Shown: one piece after another, positions 1 through 5,573 of the stretch
Layout: every line of letters starts with the position of its first letter
How positions within the stretch are numbered: the stretch's first letter is position 1
NCBI GenBank assembly: GCA_949298665.1
Contig: CASFXO010000114.1
Location: forward strand, 1-15,187
Length of the DNA stretch: 15,187 nucleotides
Source of the DNA: an uncultured Lentisphaeria bacterium
Lineage (GTDB): Bacteria; Verrucomicrobiota; Lentisphaeria; Victivallales; Victivallaceae
Direction: 5' to 3'
Translations under genes and position numbers: made by a program
The notes under the pieces: generated by a model
The model's input: the letters and a program-made list of their open reading frames with translations, nothing else
Database searches by the model: none
Told to the model about the DNA's origin: nothing

Positions 1-2
1 CG

Positions 3-158
3 CTGCAGCCATGTACGACGGCGGCATTCCCCCGCCCGGCGCAGCGCCCGGCAAATTCACGGCTGGAGAAGCGGATGTTGCGGATTGTCGGACTGCCCCC
101 CATGCCGGACTGGCGCGAGGCGTTGCAGGAATTCATGAAAATGGAATGGCCCCGGTAA
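3..158 (+). CDS. C-terminal fragment of an unidentified protein (cut by window edge)
   Basis: An open frame enters from the left edge and ends at a TAA at 156-158, giving about 51 residues. The last thirty or so look like a normal protein tail, with LEKRMLRIVGLPPMPDW followed by a short amphipathic, Met-rich end finishing in EWPR. Third codon positions are mostly G or C, as in the other genes here, and a hairpin plus T-run follows directly, both of which support a real gene end. The family is not recognisable from this tail, and the frame choice rests on composition and the downstream hairpin. The gene converges on the MetH-activation homologue at 193-900. Confidence 0.4.
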   Translation: MQPCTTAAFPRPAQRPANSRLEKRMLRIVGLPPMPDWREALQEFMKMEWPR

Positions 159-194
159 GCAGCCCCCCCAAAAAAACGGCTGCAGCATGTTTTT
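159..194 (+). terminator. Probable intrinsic terminator of the left-edge gene
   Basis: GCAGCC (159-164) pairs with GGCTGC (178-183) around a 13-base C/A-rich loop, and a run of five T follows at 190-194. It begins right after the TAA of the + strand partial gene. The stem is only 6 bp and the T-run starts six bases after it, so strength is uncertain. The T-run overlaps the stop codon of the convergent gene. On the − strand no T-run follows the hairpin. Confidence 0.45.
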
Positions 195-900
195 ACCGCA
201 TCCCATCCATCCCATTTTGACGCCAGAGCCCGGAATCAAACGGCGCACGCCGGTTGGGACAATTCGTCCGATGGCACAACTGACAGGTGGCAAAGTTGTG
301 TTCCGCTGCAAATAAAACACCGGACGAACTCTTGTACGGCAGCATCAGCAACGACTCGGTCAGCACCACTCCGATGGCTGCGGTCACCTTGTTATCAAGT
401 AGTTGCGTAAAAAGCTTGGGTTGTTCCGTCAATGGCCAGACTTCAGCATCGCCCGATCCCGGCGCCATACCCGCCAACCGGGGAATGCGATACCGTCGGC
501 GGATTTCTTTATGCAGATACGCAATCGCCTGACGCAGAAGATTCAGCCTCAGCTCCTCCAACCAGAAACGCCCCAGGGCATCCAGTGAATCTTCCAGCAC
601 GGCAGTCTCCGTTCCGCAAGTGACACAATAGGCGAAGAGCCGCCGGCGCTCTCCGATCTGGCCGGCCAGTACCCGGCTCTTCAGCGGCACGCCTTCGACA
701 ACGACAATATCATCGGACACGGCATCAACTGTACAATCCCGGTAAATCGCCTTCGGACGCGCGAGCTTCGTTACATTCCGCACCAGCGCTTCCCAGGCTT
801 GGCGCAACTCTGCATCCTCCTCCGGCAGATGGATTCCCGCCGCGAGTCCAGCAGCATCCAGACAAAATGGAATAGAATCCAGCACAATGGCTTCACTCAT
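193..900 (-). CDS. Stand-alone MetH activation-domain-like protein (vitamin B12-dependent methionine synthase reactivation family)
   Basis: A 235-residue protein resembling the S-adenosylmethionine-binding reactivation domain of cobalamin-dependent methionine synthase, here as a separate polypeptide. Members of this family are found as independent proteins in many anaerobes and are thought to serve a MetH lacking its own domain or other corrinoid methyltransferases. Visible marks are a helical middle (about 105-138), a PGSGD...WPL..Q..LF stretch (147-164) matching the family's nucleotide-binding segment, and a cysteine-rich end with C206, C209 and C214 in C-x2-C-x4-C followed by PNRRAPFD. The last motif is typical of the stand-alone subfamily and could bind a metal. 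A promoter-like TTGATT-17-TATTTT lies upstream, and AGGTG sits four bases before the ATG. No methyltransferase partner is in the window. The family call is fairly firm; the physiological partner is unknown. Confidence 0.8.
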   Translation of the reverse strand: MSEAIVLDSIPFCLDAAGLAAGIHLPEEDAELRQAWEALVRNVTKLARPKAIYRDCTVDAVSDDIVVVEGVPLKSRVLAGQIGERRRLFAYCVTCGTETAVLEDSLDALGRFWLEELRLNLLRQAIAYLHKEIRRRYRIPRLAGMAPGSGDAEVWPLTEQPKLFTQLLDNKVTAAIGVVLTESLLMLPYKSSSGVLFAAEHNFATCQLCHRTNCPNRRAPFDSGLWRQNGMDGMR

Positions 901-927
901 ACAGCACCTGTTTTTGGGGTTTCCGTT

Positions 928-956
928 AAAATAACACTACCTGCGAGTGGAATCAA
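928..956 (-). promoter_or_regulatory. Putative sigma-70-like promoter of the MetH-activation gene
   Basis: Read on the − strand, TTGATT (951-956) and TATTTT (928-933) are separated by 17 bases. The −10 box ends 27 bases before the ATG at 900, leaving a short leader. No cobalamin-riboswitch-like folded leader fits in this space. Confidence 0.45.
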
Positions 957-1046
957 GTCACGATCGGAGAAGGTTTTTCAAAACATCGTCCCGTTTTCCG
1001 ACTCCCCTCTGACTGATATTTTTTTAAAAAATTTTCAAAATCAGGG

Positions 1047-1076
1047 TTGACCTCCAAAAAATAAATATTATATTTA
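1047..1076 (+). promoter_or_regulatory. Putative promoter with PerR-box-like 7-1-7 operator upstream of the Fur-family gene
   Basis: TTGACC (1047-1052) precedes TATATT (1069-1074) by 16 bases. The −10 region lies inside a perfect 7-1-7 inverted repeat, TAAATAT-T-ATATTTA, at 1062-1076. PerR and Fur operators are built on 7-1-7 repeats, and the geometry (though not every base) matches the PerR consensus TTATAAT-n-ATTATAA. Binding there would block the −10 box, so autoregulation is likely. A run of A and T just upstream (about 1018-1042) could act as an UP element. The region is very AT-rich, so a chance palindrome cannot be excluded. Confidence 0.5.
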
Positions 1077-1117
1077 AATAGATTTAAAAGTTAAAACAGT
1101 ATTTTGATTTAAGCATC

Positions 1118-1633
1118 ATGAGAAACGACGCACATGGGAATTTTCCGGAATTCTGTCGGCAAAACGGCTGGAAGTGTACCTCTCAGCGCGTGGCTGTATA
1201 TGAATTCCTGAAAGGCAATCTGAGCCACCCTGATGTGGACACTGTCTGGAACGCGGTACGTCGGCACCTGCCGGCAATCACCCGGGAAAGTGTCTACCGG
1301 ATTCTCAATGAGTTCGCCGACAAAGGGCTTATCGCCCGGCTGGATCATATTGACCACGCCCGTTACGATTCCCGTACCGGAGCCCACGGTCATTTTCTCT
1401 GTTCCAGTTGCGGAGAAATTGCCGATTTTGACTGGCCGCCGGAAATGACGCTGCCGCCGGAAATGCGCCGGCGAGATCTCATTCATATGGAACTCCGCCT
1501 CGTTGGAATCTGTCCCCGGTGCGCTATCGCCGCTCCGGAAGACGCTTCCGCGCAGGAACGGAATAATGCGTCCCCTCAACCGCCACTCATGAAAAAGAAA
1601 GGAAATCATCATGAGAAGCATCACCCGTTTTGA
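1118..1633 (+). CDS. PerR-like Fur-family metal-dependent transcriptional repressor
   Basis: A 171-residue Fur-family protein. The winged-helix DNA-binding half (about 10-85) ends in RESVYRILNEFADKGL, the usual recognition-helix region. The dimerisation half carries the structural zinc cysteines C95-x2-C98 and C132-x2-C135. Residues aligning with the regulatory metal site of Bacillus subtilis PerR (H37, D85, H91, H93, D104) are H37, D84, H90, H92 and D103. The last is Asp as in PerR, where Fur and Zur usually have Glu. This points to an iron- or manganese-dependent peroxide sensor that is inactivated by histidine oxidation, although function is inferred. A tail after residue 140 is polar and His/Lys-rich. 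No clear ribosome binding site precedes the ATG. Its 3' end overlaps the next gene by 23 bases, so the two are probably co-transcribed. Confidence 0.88.
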   Translation: MRNDAHGNFPEFCRQNGWKCTSQRVAVYEFLKGNLSHPDVDTVWNAVRRHLPAITRESVYRILNEFADKGLIARLDHIDHARYDSRTGAHGHFLCSSCGEIADFDWPPEMTLPPEMRRRDLIHMELRLVGICPRCAIAAPEDASAQERNNASPQPPLMKKKGNHHEKHHPF

Positions 1634-2174
1634 CATCCAGTACGCCCATCGTTTCTACAAGTTTCAGGGTGAAGCCCAGTACCTCCACGGCCATACGGGG
1701 GTTCTGACCATCGAGGTGGAAGACACCATCGAACCCGGTGTCAACATGGTCTACCCCTGCAACGAAATCCAGAAAGTCGCCTGGAATGTGCTGAAAAATT
1801 TCGATCATGCCTTGATCCTGCGGGAAGACGATCCGCTGCTCCCGGCCATCCTCGATGTCTACGACAAACAGGGCATCCGGAACGGCGCGCCGTCCAATAA
1901 GATGAAAGGCGAAGCCTTCCGAACCGAATGGGCCACCGCCTATCCGGACGCCCGGCTGGTCGTCACCAAGGAAACCATGACGGTCGAAGGCATGATCAAA
2001 ATCGTCTATGATCTCCTGAAAGACAAATTGAACATTGCCCGGATCACCTTCACCAGCGGCGTCAACGCCGCAACCCAGGAATACACGCCCACCCGGACGC
2101 TGGATCGCTGTCCGCTCTGCGGCGTGGAACTGGTGAACGGTGTCTGCCCGAAGTGCGGTTACAGAAAGCACTGA
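1611..2174 (+). CDS. 6-pyruvoyl-tetrahydropterin synthase / QueD-family protein with C-terminal zinc ribbon
   Basis: A 187-residue T-fold protein. QueD makes 6-carboxytetrahydropterin for 7-deazaguanine (queuosine) synthesis, and relatives make other pterins. The zinc ligands H13, H26 and H28 (AHRF and LHGH) are present, as are the D65-H66 pair and a TVE motif (124-126) at the pterin-binding position. The nucleophilic cysteine expected four residues before H26 is replaced by Ala22, with Glu21 next to it. About 35-40 extra residues are inserted around 70-118 compared with QueD of about 120 residues. The end carries a zinc ribbon, C167-x2-C170 and C179-x2-C182. AAAGGAAA lies a few bases before the ATG, inside the regulator gene. 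No queC, queE or queF is nearby, so the product may differ from that of QueD. The family call is firm and the reaction is uncertain. Confidence 0.85.
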   Translation: MRSITRFDIQYAHRFYKFQGEAQYLHGHTGVLTIEVEDTIEPGVNMVYPCNEIQKVAWNVLKNFDHALILREDDPLLPAILDVYDKQGIRNGAPSNKMKGEAFRTEWATAYPDARLVVTKETMTVEGMIKIVYDLLKDKLNIARITFTSGVNAATQEYTPTRTLDRCPLCGVELVNGVCPKCGYRKH

Positions 2175-2208
2175 GCAAAATCATAAGGCCGTGCTACGGC
2201 TAAAACTG

Positions 2209-2272
2209 AAAATCCTGCCGGAATTTTCGTGCGAATCGTGGCAAAGTTCCGGCAGGATTTTTCTGTTTTTTT
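2209..2272 (+). terminator. Strong intrinsic terminator after the regulator-QueD pair
   Basis: A perfect 15-bp inverted repeat (2209-2223 with 2247-2261) encloses a 23-base loop and is followed by a T-rich tract ending in seven T (2266-2272). It lies 34 bases after the QueD-like stop and separates that pair from the amidotransferase gene. A smaller hairpin, GCCGT-GCT-ACGGC, precedes it at 2188-2200. Confidence 0.85.
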
Positions 2273-2318
2273 GCATCCCATCCCTGCGGATATGGCGAAG
2301 AAGATTCCGCTCTCCTGC

Positions 2319-2347
2319 TTGCAATCAACAGCACCATCCGTTATAGT
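2319..2347 (+). promoter_or_regulatory. Putative sigma-70-like promoter of the amidotransferase gene
   Basis: TTGCAA (2319-2324) and TATAGT (2342-2347) are separated by exactly 17 bases. They sit after the terminator and about 85 bases before the chosen start codon, making the amidotransferase gene its own transcription unit. Confidence 0.6.
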
Positions 2348-2432
2348 AACCCGGTATTCTCCTGAATTCTCACTGAAAACAGGATCGCCTCAAATAATTT
2401 TCCGCAAGTTCGCCAACGGAGAAGTGAATAAC

Positions 2433-3533
2433 ATGAAATACTGTACCCGATGCGCCATGCCGGATACCCGACCGGGAATCACTTTTGATCACAACGGAGT
2501 ATGTTCCGCATGTCAGGCTTATGCCAACCGGAAGAACGTGGATTATCAGCAACGTTTTGAAGAGCTGAAAGTTCTCTGCGACCGCTACCGGAACATGAAC
2601 GGACCGGCCGGATACGACTGCATGATCGCAGTTTCCGGCGGCAAGGATTCCCATTTTCAGGTACATGTAATGAAAAACCTCTTGGGGATGAATCCGTTGC
2701 TGGTTTCCGTCGAGGATAATTTCAAAATGACAGAGGCCGGCAAGCATAACCTGAAAAATATCTCTGAAGCGTTCGGCTGCGACCTGATCACCATGAAACC
2801 CAATATCAAAGCGCAGAAGATCATCATGCGCAAAACCTTCGAACGCTATGGGAAACCCACCTATCTGATCGATCGCTACATCTACACCTACCCGTTGTGG
2901 ATGGCGCTACGGTTCCAGACACCGCTTCTGATCTACGGAGAGAATGTCAGTTATGAATACGGCGGCAGCCATGCGATTGAAAGTTATTCCGCCCGCGATC
3001 AGATTTTCAACGGTGTGGCTGCGGGGATTCCCGCAACGGAACTGCTGGGGGATGGCGTCACCCTGAAAGATCTCAATTTTTTTGAGCCTCCTTCTCCGGA
3101 ACAGCTTCAGACACTGGATCCCATCTATCTGAGTTATTTTGTCCCCTGGAACAGTTTCCACAATTATGAAATCGCCAAAAAATATGGATTCCATGATCTG
3201 ACCCACGAGTGGTGCCGTACCCATCATGTAGAACAAATGGATCAGGTGGACAGCCCGGCTTATCTGGTCCACTCATGGATGAAATATCCGAAATTCGGCC
3301 ATGCCTCCGCAACCGATTACGCCAGTCGTATGGTTCGTTACGGCATGATCTCCCGAGAAGAGGCATTTCGGTTAATCAAAAAACATGATCATGCGCTTGA
3401 TCCCCGTTGCGTACGAGAATTCTGCGAATTTCTGCATTATTCCGAGCATGAATTCTGGACCATTGTCGACTCACACTACAATCAGGACCTCTTCACGAAA
3501 GATGCCCTGGGGCGCTGGATTTTGAAACCCTGA
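2433..3533 (+). CDS. ptmG: N-acetyl sugar amidotransferase (PtmG/PseA/WbpG family)
   Basis: A 366-residue ATP-dependent amidotransferase of the family that turns an N-acetyl group on a nonulosonic acid or UDP-sugar into an acetamidino group. It has an N-terminal zinc finger, C4-x2-C7 and C24-x2-C27, then a PP-loop SGGKDS (68-73) that binds ATP, and family length matches. The start at 2433 puts MKYCTRC at the N-terminus, as in relatives, with GGAGAAG upstream; an in-frame ATG at 2229 lies inside the terminator and is rejected. In Campylobacter jejuni ptmG lies in the legionaminic acid locus and pseA serves pseudaminic acid. Here the gene converges on a legionaminic acid operon, so amidination of legionaminic acid is a reasonable inference. 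WbpG needs HisH/HisF-like ammonia suppliers, which are not in the window. GC content looks lower than in the sugar operon. Confidence 0.85.
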   Translation: MKYCTRCAMPDTRPGITFDHNGVCSACQAYANRKNVDYQQRFEELKVLCDRYRNMNGPAGYDCMIAVSGGKDSHFQVHVMKNLLGMNPLLVSVEDNFKMTEAGKHNLKNISEAFGCDLITMKPNIKAQKIIMRKTFERYGKPTYLIDRYIYTYPLWMALRFQTPLLIYGENVSYEYGGSHAIESYSARDQIFNGVAAGIPATELLGDGVTLKDLNFFEPPSPEQLQTLDPIYLSYFVPWNSFHNYEIAKKYGFHDLTHEWCRTHHVEQMDQVDSPAYLVHSWMKYPKFGHASATDYASRMVRYGMISREEAFRLIKKHDHALDPRCVREFCEFLHYSEHEFWTIVDSHYNQDLFTKDALGRWILKP

Positions 3534-3534
3534 C

Positions 3535-3635
3535 CGTCGTTCGAAAAAGCACGACGCCAGACCTTCCGGTTGATTTCCTGTCGTTCAGGCGACTCCTCGT
3601 CTTCCAGGCTGTCACCTCCTCGACAGAATCAACCG
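3535..3635. repeat. Inverted repeats in the convergent intergenic region (possible bidirectional transcription stop)
   Basis: Just after the amidotransferase stop, CGTCGT (3535-3540) pairs with ACGACG (3551-3556). Next, CGGTTGATT..CTGTCG (3567-3583) pairs with CGACAG.ATCAACCG (3621-3635), giving 15 bp with a two-base bulge around a 37-base loop. The right arm covers the last codons and stop of the − strand gene ending at 3629. Neither strand has a T-run directly after the large stem, so it is not a classical intrinsic terminator. It could block read-through from both sides or protect mRNA 3' ends. Confidence 0.55.
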
Positions 3636-4633
3636 CGGCACCGTCTCCAAAGTTCTTTCAACCACCGCCAGGGATCGATTTGAAACCAGAGATCCAACAG
3701 GGGGCACCCCTGTGCCCGGTAGGCAGCCCACAGCAGTCGATGCATTTCTTCCGGGCTGACGCAATCGTGAATCCCCAGATGATATTCTACAAAAGCTTTC
3801 TGTTCCGCAGTAATACCGTGGTCGCGATCTCGAAACAACGCACATAATTTCTGATACTCAGGCATCTTTTCCAAATCATAGGCGCCAGCCGCAAAATTCG
3901 GATCGCCGTGATTGTACCACACCGGACTGTCCCCGTACAGGAAATAGGGAATCCCCATCTCCACCGAATAATATGTATGTGACCCGGGGCTGTTGGAGGT
4001 CGTATAACGAAAATGCCGAAGCACTTCGTAAAACCGCTCCGCAAACCGGTAATCCGCGGCATTGCCGGCGGTGTAAACCGGGAAACCGCTCTCCTGATAA
4101 ATTTTATGCACCCCTTTCTCGACGTCATGCATATGCAGCATGATGCCGATCGGCTGAAATTTTTCCGGAAGTTCCCGCAACCGCTTTATGTAAGCAGGCA
4201 GATCGGTATCCACCGAAAACCCGGGGGTACTATGCGAGTGAAATGCCAGCGTCCCCTGCGCATCCGGGGCCGGTTCAATACCATTCTTCCGCCGGTAATG
4301 CACAAATGGCGAAAGCATGGTGTAACAGGGGCGCTGTGATACCTTGCGAAACGCCTTGACGTTCTCCGGAGAATGATAGAATTGACAATACGCCCCGGAA
4401 TTCAGTTCGTGCGGCGGAATTCCGTCGTAATACATCCCCACTCCATGGTCGGTATACACATGCAGGGGTAAAAATGCCGGATAATTCGCATAGTCCCGGA
4501 TATGTCGACCGAAGGAATAAACCTCCGGCGGCCAGTATTTCCAGCGAGCATGTCCCCGCCGCACACCCCCGTAACGGCAGAGCTCGTGCAACTCTTTCGG
4601 GCTGTATCCTTCCGGTTTAAAAGCAATCGACAT
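3629..4633 (-). CDS. Unrecognised glycan-locus protein, possible GT-B-type glycosyltransferase
   Basis: A 334-residue soluble protein with no signal peptide or membrane segment. I cannot name its family. Conserved-looking blocks are LHVYTDHGVGMYYDG (57-71), FHSHST (131-136), a PIGIMLHMHD strand (161-170), and SNSPGSHTYYSVEMGIP (213-229) followed by FLYGDSP. The last block resembles the nucleotide-sugar-binding end of GT-B transferases, where a Ser/Thr loop is followed by a helix and G-x-P. A transferase for the CMP-activated sugar made by this locus is a tempting guess, but only a guess. ATG 4633 was chosen because it follows the glycosyltransferase stop by 19 bases; an in-frame ATG at 4723 would overlap that gene by 71 bases. 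It is the last gene of the three-gene distal group and looks less GC-rich than the legionaminic acid genes. Confidence 0.75.
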   Translation of the reverse strand: MSIAFKPEGYSPKELHELCRYGGVRRGHARWKYWPPEVYSFGRHIRDYANYPAFLPLHVYTDHGVGMYYDGIPPHELNSGAYCQFYHSPENVKAFRKVSQRPCYTMLSPFVHYRRKNGIEPAPDAQGTLAFHSHSTPGFSVDTDLPAYIKRLRELPEKFQPIGIMLHMHDVEKGVHKIYQESGFPVYTAGNAADYRFAERFYEVLRHFRYTTSNSPGSHTYYSVEMGIPYFLYGDSPVWYNHGDPNFAAGAYDLEKMPEYQKLCALFRDRDHGITAEQKAFVEYHLGIHDCVSPEEMHRLLWAAYRAQGCPLLDLWFQIDPWRWLKELWRRCRG

Positions 4634-4652
4634 TTCTGAATTTCTTTCTCTG

Positions 4653-5561
4653 CTATTGCGTTCCGGAACCGGAAGAAAAACGGAAATGTTCCAGCATTTC
4701 ACTTTCATGCCGCCGGTAGGCATCTAATCCCACAGTTGATTCCCCCGGACGCGGCTGCAGCAGACAGGTAATCTCATTCAGATGACCAAGCCGCACCCCC
4801 GCCTTCCCCAGCCGGACAAGCAGATCCAGATCATTGACCCGGTTATGCGTTTTGCGCCAGCAGTCCGGATTGTAGTGAAAAGCTTTCAAATAGGATCGAT
4901 AAAAATAGGTACTGGTGCCGCCAATCACCGGATTATAGACATACTCCCCATGCCCCGGTACCTCCAGGCGGAAATAATCGCCATACAACGGATATCCGCT
5001 GCTTCGAAATACATTGCCGTCCCGTTCTTCCCTCATATCCGCGGTAACGAATTCCCAGTTCCCGGCCTGTGCGAACTTCAGCACTTTTTCCAGGTGGTCC
5101 GGCGTCCAGGTGTCGTCGTCATCCAGCCGCGCGATCCATTTGCCCCGGACCCGTCCCAGTGCCACATTGGCGGCCGTCACGGGCCCGGCGAACCAGTGGT
5201 TCTCCACCGTCGGCGGATACCGGTACCCGCGACGGGGAATGTTGTAGAATTCAAATCGCGGATCGTCGACCTTTGCGGCCAATTCCGCGGTGCAGTCGGT
5301 ACAGCAGTCGCCGACCACCAGATAGTGGAAATTCCGATAAGTCTGTCCGAGCACGCTGGCAACGGCGCGCTCCATCAGCAGTTCGCCCCGGTTGTACGTC
5401 GGCGTGTAGACGAAAATCTCCGGCTCCGGCTCGTCCGGTCCGTAAAACTTCTCGTATTTCATGCGCAGGAGCGCCAGTTTCCACGGTTCGACGCAGTCAT
5501 ACCAGCGGGAGCGGCAGGCGGCGATCGCCCGGTCCTTCCACGTCAATTGACCAGCCGTCAT
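4653..5561 (-). CDS. Glycosyltransferase family 2 protein (GT-A fold)
   Basis: A 302-residue inverting-type glycosyltransferase. After an N-terminal extension of about 45 residues comes the family start VYTPTYNRGELL (51-62), the SVLGQTYRNF segment (69-78), and the RLDDDD metal/nucleotide motif (145-150) in the expected place. The acceptor half contains HNRVNDLDLLVRLG, matching the ED-like catalytic region. No membrane helix is visible, so it would act at the cytoplasmic face on a lipid-linked or protein acceptor. Donor and acceptor cannot be read from sequence. GT2 enzymes use UDP-, GDP- or dTDP-sugars, so this is probably not the enzyme that moves the CMP-sugar. A strong AAGGAG lies over the stop of the radical SAM gene, 8 bases before the ATG, which implies coupled translation. 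GC content seems to fall towards its 3' end. Confidence 0.85.
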   Translation of the reverse strand: MTAGQLTWKDRAIAACRSRWYDCVEPWKLALLRMKYEKFYGPDEPEPEIFVYTPTYNRGELLMERAVASVLGQTYRNFHYLVVGDCCTDCTAELAAKVDDPRFEFYNIPRRGYRYPPTVENHWFAGPVTAANVALGRVRGKWIARLDDDDTWTPDHLEKVLKFAQAGNWEFVTADMREERDGNVFRSSGYPLYGDYFRLEVPGHGEYVYNPVIGGTSTYFYRSYLKAFHYNPDCWRKTHNRVNDLDLLVRLGKAGVRLGHLNEITCLLQPRPGESTVGLDAYRRHESEMLEHFRFSSGSGTQ

Positions 5562-5573
5562 CCGTCCCGCTCC

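Noticed and set aside
901..1117. Cobalamin or other riboswitch in the divergent intergenic region
   Set aside because: The leader before the B12-related gene is under 30 bases from the likely promoter, and no B12-box-like conserved sequence was seen; the rest is AT-rich promoter DNA.
1587..2171. 194-codon − strand frame opposite the QueD-like gene
   Set aside because: Shadow frame; the + strand reading has zinc ligands, a zinc ribbon and a ribosome binding site.
2229..2432. Upstream in-frame start for the amidotransferase
   Set aside because: It begins inside the terminator hairpin and spans the promoter; homologues start with the zinc-finger sequence at 2433.
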